A program made the position numbers and the translations under genes. Of a DNA stretch of 64,000 nucleotides, positions 36,648 to 48,079 are shown in pieces. Location of the stretch: positions 3,856,501 to 3,920,500 of the forward strand of contig NC_090697.1 in the NCBI RefSeq assembly GCF_040954835.1. Direction: 5' to 3'. The notes below the pieces were generated by a model. The model was not told where the DNA came from, did no database searches, and saw nothing but the letters and a program-made list of their open reading frames with translations. Numbering within the stretch: the stretch's first letter is position 1; every line of letters starts with the position of its first letter. This DNA comes from Lepisosteus oculatus (taxonomy: Eukaryota; Chordata; Actinopteri; Semionotiformes; Lepisosteidae).

Positions 36648-37187
36648 GTGAAGGTAGGAGTGGACCGCAGCAGGCATAATCAGCAAACCAGGAAAACAAA
36701 GAACAGGACAGGTGAGATGTGTATCCAGAAAGCAAGTGATCAGAAAAAGGAAATGGTGTTACGCCCAGGTTTTCGACCCAATTGTTTTAACTTGCTAATG
36801 CATCAGACACATTTCCTGGTGTATTGTGTTTTAAATAAAATAGGAGTGTCTTTCCCTGGTATTAGCTCATCGGTATGGTGTAAATTTTATCTGTACCATA
36901 CCATACAGTATATAGGTACAGAATTCAAGCTGCACCACTGTGCAGCAAGGGCGAGGCTTATAGCAGAAGGAGTGAACTGGGTGAAAACTCCAGCCGAATC
37001 CCCAGATCTAAATCCGATAGAGATGGTTTGGCATTCGTTGAAAGACTACGTTCGGAAAACTGTGATCTATAAATTCTGGGAGGAAGAACTGACCGAACAA
37101 AATTGTAACACTTTTATTAACAGGCTGTTTCGTGTTCTTCCTAGGATTGTTGACCGGGGCGGGGGACATTCGGGAATGCAAGTCTGA
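36648..37187 (+). pseudogene. Tc1/mariner-type (IS630-like) transposase C-terminal relic
   Basis: An open frame of 179 codons whose last 80 or so residues read like the C terminus of a DDE transposase: EGVNWVKTPAESPDLNPIEM with the final catalytic Glu, then WHSLKDYVR and LFRVLPRIVDRGG. The N-terminal helix-turn-helix part and the first two catalytic Asp residues are not seen; the first 100 residues are unlike the family. It lies between the inverted arms of the 5.8-kb element, so it may be what is left of that family's own transposase or a separate insertion. Confidence 0.65.
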
Positions 37188-38514
37188 GAAAGACAGTCTC
37201 ACGTTTGTGGACAGTCTGTCCACAAACAAAACATGTAAAAAAATGTAAAAAAAACAATTACTTTTTGTCAATGAAAACCGGTGTGTGTGTCTCTCTCTGC
37301 TGGATGTCCCTCTCACTCTCTGCTGAATGAATAAAAGCATTTTATTAAAAACGCGTTTGCGTTTGTCTGGTATTTACTTTGGTCCCTTTTAACTGTTTTT
37401 CGATCTACTGTATTCCTTTGAGATGCCACTTTTAAAGGTGATATATAAAATAAAGTTTTTTATTATTGTTATAGAGAAACATGATCGGATTTTCCCTGGT
37501 TCAGAAAAAAAGATCTAAAGTGCTACACATAACTTTCTTAATTCGATGTATTTAAAGCAGTGGAAATACTGTAGGTGTAACATAACATTCAGAAATACAA
37601 TCGAGAATAGTTTTGTGGTGTTTGTTTAGATGAAACGTTCCTAAAACGTATAACGTAACAAAATTAAAGACGATTAAAATCTGTAATCTTTCCACTTGTA
37701 CCATATGTCATTGGAAAGTTTCTGCTTTGTGTAAGGATGGTATCAAAAAGCAATCTTAAGTGGTGAGAAAGCTGTGCTCAATGTATTTAAAGGACTTAAA
37801 AGTAAAAGGAGATGCTTCATATTGCTTGACTAATTTTAAAAACTAAGTTATAAATGCAGATGCTCCCTCGGTGCCGCGCCGGGCGTAAATATCAAAATAT
37901 ACATTCGTCCCGGGCAGAGGCCGAAGAGCGCCCAGCTGGGGTGCGCGGGGAAGAGCAGGACAGGAATGAAAGGCGGGGTATAGGAAGGCGTACAGTCGGG
38001 CAGGTATAGATTACACTTTTCTAAAACGTATTTGAAAAATAAAAACGATTACAATCTAATCCTTCCACGTTTGATCCCAAAATCCCAAGAAAAATAAATC
38101 TAAACGGGTAGAAAGCTATGCTGAAAGTTTATTAAGATACTTAGAAGACAAAGATACTGTATCAATTTATGTTGCATTAGCCTGATTCTGATTAAAAAAC
38201 ACATATAATTAAACACGCGTTTGCGATTTAAATCAAAACACGATTTAAATCAATATAAATGTTTATATTGTAACGCATACTGTCCAGCCTCCATTTCTCT
38301 ATAAAAATTTACTCTATTACACACACACACACAATAGAAGCAGGAAGCAGAAGCAGGGACCGTTGTCAGAAGGGAAGAAGGTGACTATTCATTGTTATCA
38401 AAAATGACTTAGAATCGATCATGTTGTGATATTTTGAAATATAAAAGTCAATTGATTGTCCATAATATCGCTATTCTATTTTTTCGAAGAAATGTTTATT
38501 AAAAGAAAAGTCCA

Positions 38515-38590
38515 GCACCAGCTGGATTTGAACACACAACCCGTGAGTTGGTAGTCGGGCACGTAGACCAGTAGGCTACAAGGGAAGTCG
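38515..38590 (-). repeat. tRNA-like module, right arm of the 5.8-kb element
   Basis: Inverse copy of 34245-34325, nearly identical, as expected from the inverted arms. Confidence 0.5.
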
Positions 38591-39145
38591 CATGAAGAGG
38601 GAGGCGAAACAGCCCTACACAGCCCTGTCGCAGTACACGAATATAATCATATCGTTATTAAACTCTTTAGATACGCGATTCTATATTATATTCCCTATTA
38701 ATCAAATTCTAAAAGTATGCTTGTTGACTCCGGTATCTCTTTAGTTAAAGACTTCGATGCTTAAAATGTTTAGGGAGAAATGGAATACTGGTGTGTATTT
38801 TTTACTTTAAAGTACCAAGACCAGCCATTTACAGTACTGTATGTTTATGTTCCAAAATTAATATCGTTTATGGCCTTCACACGCGTTACAGTATGCTCCT
38901 ATTCTTTTTATGCTCAGCTACTAAGATTTCCCTTCAGTGGTAAAATTCAATATCTACAACGGGCACAGTAAAGACGTTTACTGTACTGTAAGTCTACGAC
39001 AGACCAACGGACCACGAGTGCCCCTGCCGGTCAACCAATCATGTACCGCGGTACCCCGCGTCATCTTGCGTCATGATGCGCGACGCCGTACCCAATTACC
39101 TCCGGTACGTGTCTGTACCGCGCACTTTGAATGGCTGCATCTGTA

Positions 39146-39736
39146 TGACTGTTAGGTGATTGATGGGCATATGGTCAAACAGTGTGTCCAAATAATTCTG
39201 TGAAAACCACTGTTTGATGTGTTGTTTGTGCTAGGGTGTTGGTAAGATCTGAAAGACAGAGCAGACACAAAAGAGAAAAAAAATCACCATACTCAACAAA
39301 AATACTGGCCATTACATGTACAGTGTATTCTGGACTCCAGCTCTCCCACAACACCATATAGGACAAAGTGGATAGAAAATCATCATGGAATCATTGGATT
39401 TTTCTGTCTGACCTCCTCTTGTTTGAAACCTGTCTTATGTTTTTAATTTCACTCAGTAAATCATACCTTCAATGTGTCATGAGATACTGCTTTAACTTCC
39501 CACCCATGGACAGATTAACACTTCTGTGGGTACTGGAATCATAGATTTTTATGAGTCTTTAACTCAATTTAAAACAAAATCACAATTATGCCAAAAAGGC
39601 ATACCACACACACACAAACATATATTTATATAACATTAAATACAGTTCAGTGACTTTTCCTTATTATCTATCGGATTATGTGAAATGGTAGTGTAATATG
39701 GACAGAGTGAGATTTGTGTATACAGTATGTATTAGT
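39146..39736. repeat. Unit 2 spacer resuming after the 5.8-kb element
   Basis: TGACTGTTAGGTGATTGATG onward continues the unit exactly where it was broken at 33340, matching 20795-21383. No gene. Confidence 0.7.
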
Positions 39737-40056
39737 TCAGGTTGGTAGCTGCATCAGCATGCGTAGGACAGGTAATAGGTTTATTCCATGCTGAAAAAAA
39801 GAAGAAAGAAAATGTTTTGGCCGTGGAGCCTTCTTCAGGTGTGAGAAAGACAGGGCAGTAAGCAAAGGTAATGTAGCAGGAGAGCAGGAGAACAAAAGCT
39901 GGAAGAGAGGAGGAGCAAGAGGCGAGAGCAGGGGACAGAAAGAGAGGCCAATCAAGAGGTGTGAAGTCAGAATAGGTGTAGGGAGGTGTGAAATGAAACC
40001 TACAATGAATAGAGAGAATTTAGAAGAAAAGTAGCCTGTCGTTAAGAGAAAAAAAA
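39737..40056 (-). mobile_element. Penelope-like element 3' fragment, unit 2 copy
   Basis: Counterpart of 21384-21700, with small internal differences (the GTAGGCTGCAAAGGAACAAG part is shortened, and one GAGCAG unit is doubled). Confidence 0.7.
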
Positions 40057-40061
40057 CAGAA

Positions 40062-40236
40062 GGGTAGCACAGTGAATCTTTAAAATATGACAGCTGTGAA
40101 GGTGTAACGGAGATAGTTAGGGCACGGCGATGACATCGCCCTCCCTGCACATACAGGGACCTCAGCCGCTTGGGCTGAGAGAGGTCTCCTTTAGGTCACT
40201 TGGCTGGTTCTCTGTTGCATTACACCAGAGACCCAG
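40062..40236 (+). repeat. Dispersed repeat of about 180 bp, copy 3
   Basis: Counterpart of 21703-21890 in unit 2. Confidence 0.55.
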
Positions 40237-40353
40237 GTTTGTGCCCTGTTGTTGCGACGGTCACATATGGTTGATATACACATATAGAAAAATCATATTT
40301 TCTGAAGAAAAAATTATATAGATGAAAACGCAATTTATGCTTCTTTATTGTGC

Positions 40354-41472
40354 AAAGTCTTTAACGAAGATATTACTAATAGTATTAATAATGAATGACC
40401 CTGGACAAGCTGTAAATGTAAACTCAAAGTATTGCCCTGGTCCACATTCTTTTTTTCATTGACTGTCTTTGTAAAAGTAACACCACAGCATTTCGCAATC
40501 ACGCATTTGTTTCCAATCATGCAAAGTACAGTAATGTTTGAGAATCGATTCAACATGCCTTTCACATGCTCTTAAAAGAGATTGATTTAGGAACATAAAC
40601 ATATTACCGTATGCAAACTGTTCTGTATACAGTATGTATATGTATATTTAATGTCTTAACTGTGCCCTTTTAAGTATTGAATGTTTATATGGAATTTTAC
40701 CACTGAAGGGAAATCTTAGTGCCTGAGCATAAAAAGAATAGGAGCATACTGTAACGTGTGTGAAGGCCATAAACTATATTAATTTTGGAACTTAAACATA
40801 CAGTATATGGCTGGTCTCGGTACTTTAAAGAAAACATACACACCAGTATTCCATTTCTCCCTAAACATTTTAAGCATCGAAGTCTTTAACTAACGTGATA
40901 CCGGAGTCAACAAGCATACTTTTAGAATTTGATTAAAAGGGAATATACAGTAATATGGAATCGTGTATCTAAAGAAATTAATAACGATATAATTATATTC
41001 ATGTACCGCAACACATGAATAGTACACGCTGTACATTGATAATGTTTCTGTAGTGCTTTTTCAGCACTCTGCATGTGACCTTGCTGGTGGTGCTGTGGGT
41101 TAGGTTCCTGACTCCCATGTCACATGATGAGTGTTTGAATCCAGCTGAAGCCATGACTTTTCTTTTAACAAACATTTCTTTGAAAAAATAAAACTTTTCC
41201 CTGGGTCAGAGATTAAATAAAACCTCACTCGCACCAAACAAATTTACAACTTTAGTGGTAAAATTCCATATAAATATTCAATACTAAAACGGGCACAGTA
41301 AAGACATTTACTGTTAATTTTTCTACGACCGGCCAACAGACCACGAGTGCCCCTGTTGGTCAACCAATCACTTACTGCGGTATTTTGTGTCATCGCGCGT
41401 CACGATACACGAGGCCGTAACCAATTACCTCCGGTACGTGTGTGTACCGCGCACTTTGAATGGCTGCATCTG
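40354..41472. mobile_element. CAGATGCAGCC-family element, left end missing
   Basis: Family arm sequence starts abruptly at about 40354 (GCAAAGTCTTTAACGAAGAT, equal to about 33537 of the 5.8-kb copy) without a left terminal repeat. It ends with the GGTACGTG...GCGCACTTTGAATGGCTGCATCTG right end at 41472, followed by TA and then LINE sequence. It includes a tRNA-like module on the plus strand near 41084-41160 (GTGTTTGAATCCAGC). Confidence 0.7.
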
Positions 41473-41474
41473 TA

Positions 41475-42667
41475 TCAGTTTACTGTTCAGTCCAGAAACA
41501 GGTCACTGTCAATGTTGCCTCTGCCCAGACGCAAGGTGGATGCGTTGTACAGTCTTATGGCAGAAGGCAAGAATGACCTCCTGTAGCGCTCCCTGTTGCA
41601 CCGTGGATGAATCGGTCTATTGCTGAACGTGCTCTTCATTTCTACAAGCATGTCATAGAGGGGATGGGACATGTTGTCCATGATGGCCTCTAGTTTCGAC
41701 ACCATTCTCCTCTTAGCCACTACCTCCAGGGGGTCCAGGCCAGACCCAGTGACGGAGCTTGCTCTTCTGATGAGCTTGTTCAGCCTGTTAGAATCCACTG
41801 CTCTAATCCCAGAGCTCCAGCATACCACAACGTAGAAAATGGCGCTCGCCACCACCGACTGATAGAACAAATGTACCATCTTATTACATAGATTGAAGGA
41901 CCTGAGCCTCCTCAAGAAGTAAAGTCGGCTCTGTCCCTTCTTGTAAATGGCCTCGATGTTCTTAGACCATTCCAGTCTATCGTTGATGTGCACTCCCAGA
42001 TACTTGTACGAGTCTACCATCACCACGCCACTCCCATGGATGTAGACAGGAGTAGGTTTGACCTTTTTCCTCCTGAAATCTACCACCAGTTCCTTCGTCT
42101 TTGTTACATTCAGTTCCAAGTGGTTCACCCCACACCACTCCACAAAGCTGCTGACCAGTCCTCTGTAATCTTCCTCCTGCCCACCCTTGATACATCCCAC
42201 AATTGCAGAGTCATCTGAGAACTTCTGCAGGTGGCATAACTTTGAGTTGTACTTAAAGTCCAAAGTATAGAGGGTGAAGAGGAATGGAGAAAGAACTGTC
42301 CCTTGAGGTGCCCCTGTGTTAATTACTACCTGTTCTGACACATAGTTCTGAAGTCTCACAGACTGTGGTCTGCCTGTCAGATAGTCAGTGATCCACGAGA
42401 TCATGGAGGCACCGACTTGCATCTCCTCCAGCTTCCTCCTTAGAAGTAAGGGCTGGATAGTATTGAAGGCACTGGAGAAGTAAAAAAACATAATCCTTAC
42501 GGTTTTGCCAGCCTTGTCCAGGTGTGAGTAGGCCCTTTGCAGCATTATTGCAACCTCCACACCAACACTGGGCTGGCAGGCAAACTGTAGGGTGTCCAGT
42601 GATGAACTAACCAGGGGTCTCAGGTGGGATAAGACCAGCCTCTCCAGTGTCTTCATGACGTGAGACA
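41475..42667 (-). mobile_element. L2/CR1-group LINE, copy B
   Basis: Open minus-strand frame of 393 codons (42668-41487). It has the same domains as copy A plus the YLGVHINDRLEWS segment that copy A lacks. Its 5' junction (ATTATGTTCCCTATTAATC) is the same as in copy A, so both come from one insertion that was later duplicated. Its 3' UTR is replaced by the right end of a CAGATGCAGCC element at TA 41473-41474. Copy A reads CAGATGTATCAG at that place (24756-24767). Confidence 0.85.
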
Positions 42668-43040
42668 TTATGTTCCCTATTAATCAAATTCTAAAAGTAT
42701 GATTTTGTTTACTCCGCTAACGAGCATATTTGCAGAAAAGGTTAAAACATTATCACTTTTCAAAAAGTACTGTATATAAAGGTAATATGTCAGAAGGAGA
42801 ATGTAAAAAGGTTTCCAAAATAACCACATGTAAGACTTTGATGCTTAAAATGTTTAGGGAGAAAGTAGAATACTGGTGTGTATTTTTTCTTTAAACTACA
42901 AATACCAGCCATATACAGTTTACATAATATGTTTATGATCCTAAATTAATATCATTTATGACCATCAGACGCTTAATGCTCCTCTTCTTTTTATGCTCAG
43001 TTATTAAAATATCAATTTAGTTGTAAAATAAGTTAAATAA
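42668..43040. mobile_element. CAGATGCAGCC-family arm remnant, unit 3
   Basis: Counterpart of 25894-26265, ending at the same breakpoint (GTAAAATAAGTTAAATAAG) next to the receptor unit. This shared breakpoint links units 2 and 3. Confidence 0.65.
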
Positions 43041-43849
43041 GCTTAAAAAAAGAAGGGCCATGAAGTTCATATTGAGTGAATCTCCTGGAATGGTCAAACA
43101 TCTTCAAAAAACCATAAAATATCTAATAACACGTGACAAACTATTTAAAGTGTGAAAAAGAAAAGTTAATTATTATTTAATTCAGTGAACCTTCCTCCTA
43201 AACTGTTGTAACTAAGTATGTATTAATAATGTTTGAGTGGGGAGTTGTGTCAGCATCTGTAGGCTGCAAAGGATCTGGTATTAAATACTGAAAGAAACAC
43301 TTTACTTTGGTTATGGAGCATTCTTCATTATGTATTTATAATTCCAAAATGCAAACTGCAGTATATAAAGGTTAGACCTAACAACCTATAATATTTCACG
43401 AAACTGCAGGGCTTCTTCAAAACACGATTAAGACATGTTCTTCAGATTTTCACAAAAGACCTAAAGTTCATGCATAATTCAAGTAATTGTAAATAACATG
43501 TAACAGATACACCTCACAGAAATCACATCTTTTACTATTGAATAGTCTTGCAAAAGTTAACACAAATTAAAGAATCTAAATATTTTTTTGTTTTTATCTT
43601 AATTTCAACTTCCACAAAAGGGCATTCTCAGTGATTTGCATTCTTTAAAATATGAATATGTTGCCTATACTAATATTCAGTATCATTCTTTTTATCCTTC
43701 ATTCTAAATACTTTAAACCTGCTTTGGTTGTTTTGGATACCATGACACTCCAAAAGTGTTAGAATACCTTTCTCAATTTCAGTAGTGCCTATGTCTCACA
43801 GGGCTATGAGCAGTTTTACAAAAGTTAGCTAATGATATTGTTGACCATG

Positions 43850-44039
43850 GAGAGCAAGTGTGATGACAACTGTAAGACTTTCTGTTTCTCCCAGGTGAAC
43901 ATTAGCTGTAAAAATGTTCACAGAAACAGGTAAAACTCTCCATTGATTACATCTAGGGGCAGCATTACCACAGCGTGAACATTTATAAAGAGCCCAACAC
44001 ATAAAATTCAACAGCTGCATCAGAAAAATAATACTGGGG
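43850..44039 (+). promoter_or_regulatory. Conserved promoter and non-coding exon 1 of receptor 3
   Basis: TATAAA at 43984-43989 and a GGGG|GTAAGT donor at 44040. The intron would run 44040-44657 (618 bp). Confidence 0.6.
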
Positions 44040-44677
44040 GTAAGTGTTGAAAGTTTTTTCAGCTAATAAAATTAGTGGTCCAACTTTAACAGAATCCAAA
44101 TATAGGCTATGATAAGAAAAAAAATATTTTGTGATGGCATTGTTCATACAGATTTTAAATTATTCCACAATACACCTTTAGCTTGAAGATATTTTGTTTT
44201 TAAAACATGAATGCAGGACAGGTAAATAGTGTAATTTTTAAAACAATTCTTTAATTCTGTGCAAAGTTCTAGATAGGCTCTGTCAAATAATTAATGCATT
44301 AATGAAACACCTTTAGACAGGAAATACCTGAGCATTTTGCAAATTATCCCCCCTTTTTCCTAATTTTGCCATTTGCACGCAAAAGTTAAAAACAACATAT
44401 CCTAAACTTATTTTTTTAAACTGGAAACAGACTCTTTCCAAAGAATCTCCTGATTTTTCATTCAGAAACTATTGTATTTTAATACACTGTTTTTTTACAG
44501 TATTTCATCATAATATACTTGAACATATTGCCTTTTTAAATCATAATCAATTACGTTCCTTACTTAGTGGCAAGAAAACATAGAAAACACAGTAAACTCA
44601 ATTAAAACTCAGTGTATTGCTTTTGTAGGAAAATGGACTGTACCATGTCTTTTTCAGGGACCATCACAATAGGAGAG

Positions 44678-45733
44678 ATGGGCTCGTCAGTCCGACAGAA
44701 CTTCAATGTTACTGAAAATTCAGATATACACTTCTGTTATGAAACCATCGCTGGCTCCTGTACAAGGATAATCAAACCAGTTACCTTGCGATTTGTATTG
44801 TATTTTATTATGGTGTTAATAATATTTACGACATTGTGTGGAAACTTTGTGGTCATGATTTCAATTGCCTACTTCAAACAGCTCCATACCAACACAAATT
44901 ATTTGATTCTCTCACTGGCAGTTTGTGATTTTCTATTGGGAGTAATCATCATGCCTTATACAATGATTTTTGCTATTGAAGGTTGCTGGTACCTGGGAAG
45001 TTTGTTTTGTCAAATACACACGGCCACTGACATGATGCTCTCCACAGCTTCCATATTCCACTTGTGTTCCATCTCCATTGACCGTTACTTTGCTGTGTGT
45101 AACCCTCTGAGTTACAGAACCAAAATCACGTCTGGTGTCATACTTATGATGATCATAATCAGCTGGGTAGTGTCAGGATTATTTGGCTTTACGATAGTTT
45201 TTCTAAAGCTGAATATAAAAGGCATTGAGGTATTTTATTACAAATATATTGACTGTGTAGGGGGATGCATTGTGTTTGTCAGTAAATTTTCTGGACCTCT
45301 ATGCTCTCTGTTCTCATATTTCATTCCTGCATTTATCATGCTGGGTATTTACTTTAAAATATATTTAGTAGCCAGAAAACAGGCAAAATCTATCAAAGAT
45401 ATAACACAACAGATTCAAGAATCTAAAGAGAACAAGGTTGGAGTTTCCAGTCAGCAGGAGAGAAAAGCTGCAAAAACCTTAGGCATAGTCGTGGGAGTGT
45501 TTGTATTCCTCTGGACTCCTTTTTTTGTTTGTATCTTCTCTAATCCTATTCTTGAGTATACAGTACCACCCATACTGATAGACACTGCATTCTGGTTTGG
45601 CTATTTAAACTCTGCTTGTAACCCCATTATTTATGCCTTTTTTTACACCTGGTTCAGAAAAGCAACAAAAATGATAATCTCTGGTAAAATATTTGAAAGA
45701 GGTTCTTGTTGGGCCAAGTTAATTGTAGAATAA
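44678..45733 (+). CDS. taar1: Trace amine-associated receptor 1-like, copy 3 (intact)
   Basis: A 351-residue amine-type class A GPCR with all hallmark residues in place: N10 glycosylation site, D84, C111, D118, DRY 135-137, W279, W306, Y309 and NPIIY 315-319. In TM5 the positions usually called 5.42, 5.43 and 5.46 are C209, S210 and S213, so the second acidic amine site of some fish TAARs is not present. The start is the first ATG after the CTTTTTCAG acceptor (exon from 44658). An in-frame ATG at 44612 lies before it. Copy-specific residues include Y21, T23, T36, F50, M157, V201 and G342. Like copies 4 and 5 it has T115 and G153, unlike copies 1 and 2. A poly-A signal candidate lies at 46021-46026. 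Confidence 0.93.
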   Translation: MGSSVRQNFNVTENSDIHFCYETIAGSCTRIIKPVTLRFVLYFIMVLIIFTTLCGNFVVMISIAYFKQLHTNTNYLILSLAVCDFLLGVIIMPYTMIFAIEGCWYLGSLFCQIHTATDMMLSTASIFHLCSISIDRYFAVCNPLSYRTKITSGVILMMIIISWVVSGLFGFTIVFLKLNIKGIEVFYYKYIDCVGGCIVFVSKFSGPLCSLFSYFIPAFIMLGIYFKIYLVARKQAKSIKDITQQIQESKENKVGVSSQQERKAAKTLGIVVGVFVFLWTPFFVCIFSNPILEYTVPPILIDTAFWFGYLNSACNPIIYAFFYTWFRKATKMIISGKIFERGSCWAKLIVE

Positions 45734-47948
45734 ATTAATTTAAAAATGCAATATGTCTGACTTTTTAAACTGTACAAAAGAAAGCTAACAGAATGTTAAA
45801 TACAATACATCTGAGTTAATACAGCTTGTGCTCTACCTTTTTTTCCTTTCTAATGCTATTTTTGTTGCTTTGTCTCCCTCTGCTGTTGAGAGATTTTTTG
45901 TTTTCAAAAATATAGCTTGATTTAAATTGTAGAATCTGGTACAGTGATTTTTTTTTCGTTCATTGGCTATCAGAAAAGAAACACTTCTTGCCTTATATTC
46001 CAATGTAAGGTTTAGTGAAAAATAAATTCTTTAGAAAATGGGGCTAACATCACTGCATCACCAAAATCCAATTTGGTATCCAGTAAACACAGGGGAGAAT
46101 TAGTGCATGAAGCCAAAATTAAAAACTATCAAACTATTAACTGATATTTTATCATGGTTGTAAAAGCAATGAATGAATACATTATACAAGAAATTGTGAA
46201 AATTGGTATATTTTATAAAAGCAAGACTGCTCAGTTGGACAAAAGTACACAACCTACCACCTTTATCATAAATATTTTAGTTATGCAGTAATATTTTATG
46301 CATCAAAGTCTTTACCAAAGATATTACTAATAGTATTAATAATGAATGACCTTGGACAGGCTTAAAGCTCAAAGTATTACTGTGGTCCACTTTCTTTGTA
46401 ACTGTCTTTGTAAACTTTATGTTTTCATTGACAAAAAGTAACACCACAGCATTTCATTGATCCAATCAACATTTCCAATATTTGTTTCCAATCATACAAA
46501 GTAAGTCTTGAGAATCTCCGATTCACCATGCCTTTCACATGCTCATAAACAATATTAAATTAGGAACATAAACATATTATGTAAACTGTATATGGCTGGT
46601 ATTGGTAGTTTAAAGAAAAAATACACACCAGTATTCTACTTTCTCCCTAAACATTTTAAGCATCAAAGTCTTACATGTGGTTATTTCAGAAACATTTTCA
46701 CTTGCTCCTTCTGACTATATTAAGTTTATATACTTTGTGAAAAGTGATAATGTTTTAACCCTTCCTGCGAATATGCTCATTATCGGAGTAAACAAAAGCA
46801 TACTTTAAGAATTTGACTAACAGGGAATATAAAATGGAATCATGTATCTAAAGAAATTAATAACGATATAATTATATTCATATACTGTAGCTCAACAGTA
46901 GTATAAGACTTTCTGTGGATACGTGTACATCTGTTTCAATGTTTTCCACGTGACTGTGTCTGTGGGGTGATGGTGTAAGCATGTGTATTGTAATCCTGAG
47001 GGTCAAGCCCTGGTGTTGCCATGAGTTTTCTTCTAACAAATAAACATTTCTAAACAAAAACTAAAAAAGCAAATATTAATGACACTATATTGACATTTTT
47101 TAATATTTCTAAATATCACAACATGTTTGAAGCTAAGTCATTTATTAATAACAACTAATAATTTCAAACTGCTACTGATATTATTACTGATAAGAAATAT
47201 TATCGACACTACATTGAATTTGTTGGTATTTCTAAATATCACAAAACGCATTTTAAAGACCTCAACTTGTGAAAATTTTCAAAGTCTCTACATAATACTA
47301 TCAGTGAACTAATTCTCTTTTTGTAAACCTCAGGTGTTTCATCTATGAGGAATTATGCACTAACTGGAACCCGGGGGGACCGCTGTGTACACAAGTTCAG
47401 AACGCGAGAAATGGTTCAGTATGGCTCAGTATGGCTTTGTGCGATAAGAACCATAGGAAGCAGAACAGCGCAGTCTCCAATTACCCAGACTGTAAGCACA
47501 GGAATAAAGCTTTGCTTGATTTCTAAAACACTTTTTTTATTTCCTGTTTTCATTCAGCAGGAAAAATCATATTCTTTACTCAACAGCTTTTTAAAAACAG
47601 CACCCAGTGATGTTCAAATCATGATGTCCATGATTTTTTTACACAGAAGACTGACACTGCTATATTCAGCTATTGTGTATTGTCTGTTTAGGGTTCTGTA
47701 GCATTCCATATTATGTTGTGTTTGTACTTGCAAGAATAGCGATTACAAACATAAAAAAAACATACTTGCTTTATACCGTTTATACTGTCCAACTGAGCAA
47801 TCTTGCTTTTATAAAATATACCAACTTTTTCATATTTAATGTGTAAGATGCTGTAATACAGTTTAAAATGATTAAAAGTCTAAACAGTATCAACTTGAAT
47901 TCTTATCTCTATGAAGTCTCTATCTCTTATCTCTATGAATTCTTATCT

Positions 47949-48070
47949 TCTGAAGAAGGCTCTCGGCCGAAACGTTGTGTTCTCTTTCTTCTTTTTTTCA
48001 GCATGGAATAAACCTATTACTTGTTCCTTTGCAGCCTACGCATGCTGACGCAGCTACCCACCTGAACTAC
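47949..48070 (+). mobile_element. Short Penelope-like element tail starting at the ribozyme-like core
   Basis: A single plus-strand tail of 122 bp from TCTGAAGAAGGC through GGCCGAAACGTTGTG, the TTTCAGCATGGAATAAACC part and the ACCCACCTGAACTAC end. A 6-bp repeat TTATCT flanks it (47943-47948 and 48071-48076). Its 5' border coincides with the CTGAAGA box. Confidence 0.7.
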
Positions 48071-48079
48071 TTATCTCTA

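Larger units (their letters stand above)
33341..39143. mobile_element. 5.8-kb CAGATGCAGCC element with long inverted arms, complete ends
   Basis: The borders are exact. The ends read CAGATGCAGCCATTCAAA and TTTGAATGGCTGCATCTG with TA at 33339-33340 and 39144-39145. The empty sites are kept in unit 1 (20793-20794) and unit 5 (60815-60816). Left arm (about 33845-35500) and right arm (about 37310-38970) are inverted copies over roughly 1.6 kb. Both carry a tRNA-like module and the long run around CTGAACCAGGGAAAATCTGA. Outside the arms the two ends differ: the left has TACCG boxes at 33405, 33415, 33425 and 33435, and the right has a GC-rich part with GGTACGTGTCTGTACCGCGC. The centre holds a DDE-transposase relic (36648-37187) and a Penelope-like tail piece near 36328-36375. 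No complete transposase is present, so movement would need help in trans. Confidence 0.85.

Noticed and set aside
47345-47701. Open frame of 118 codons
   Set aside because: No recognisable motif and no counterpart elsewhere in the window; it sits in the centre of a repeat composite.
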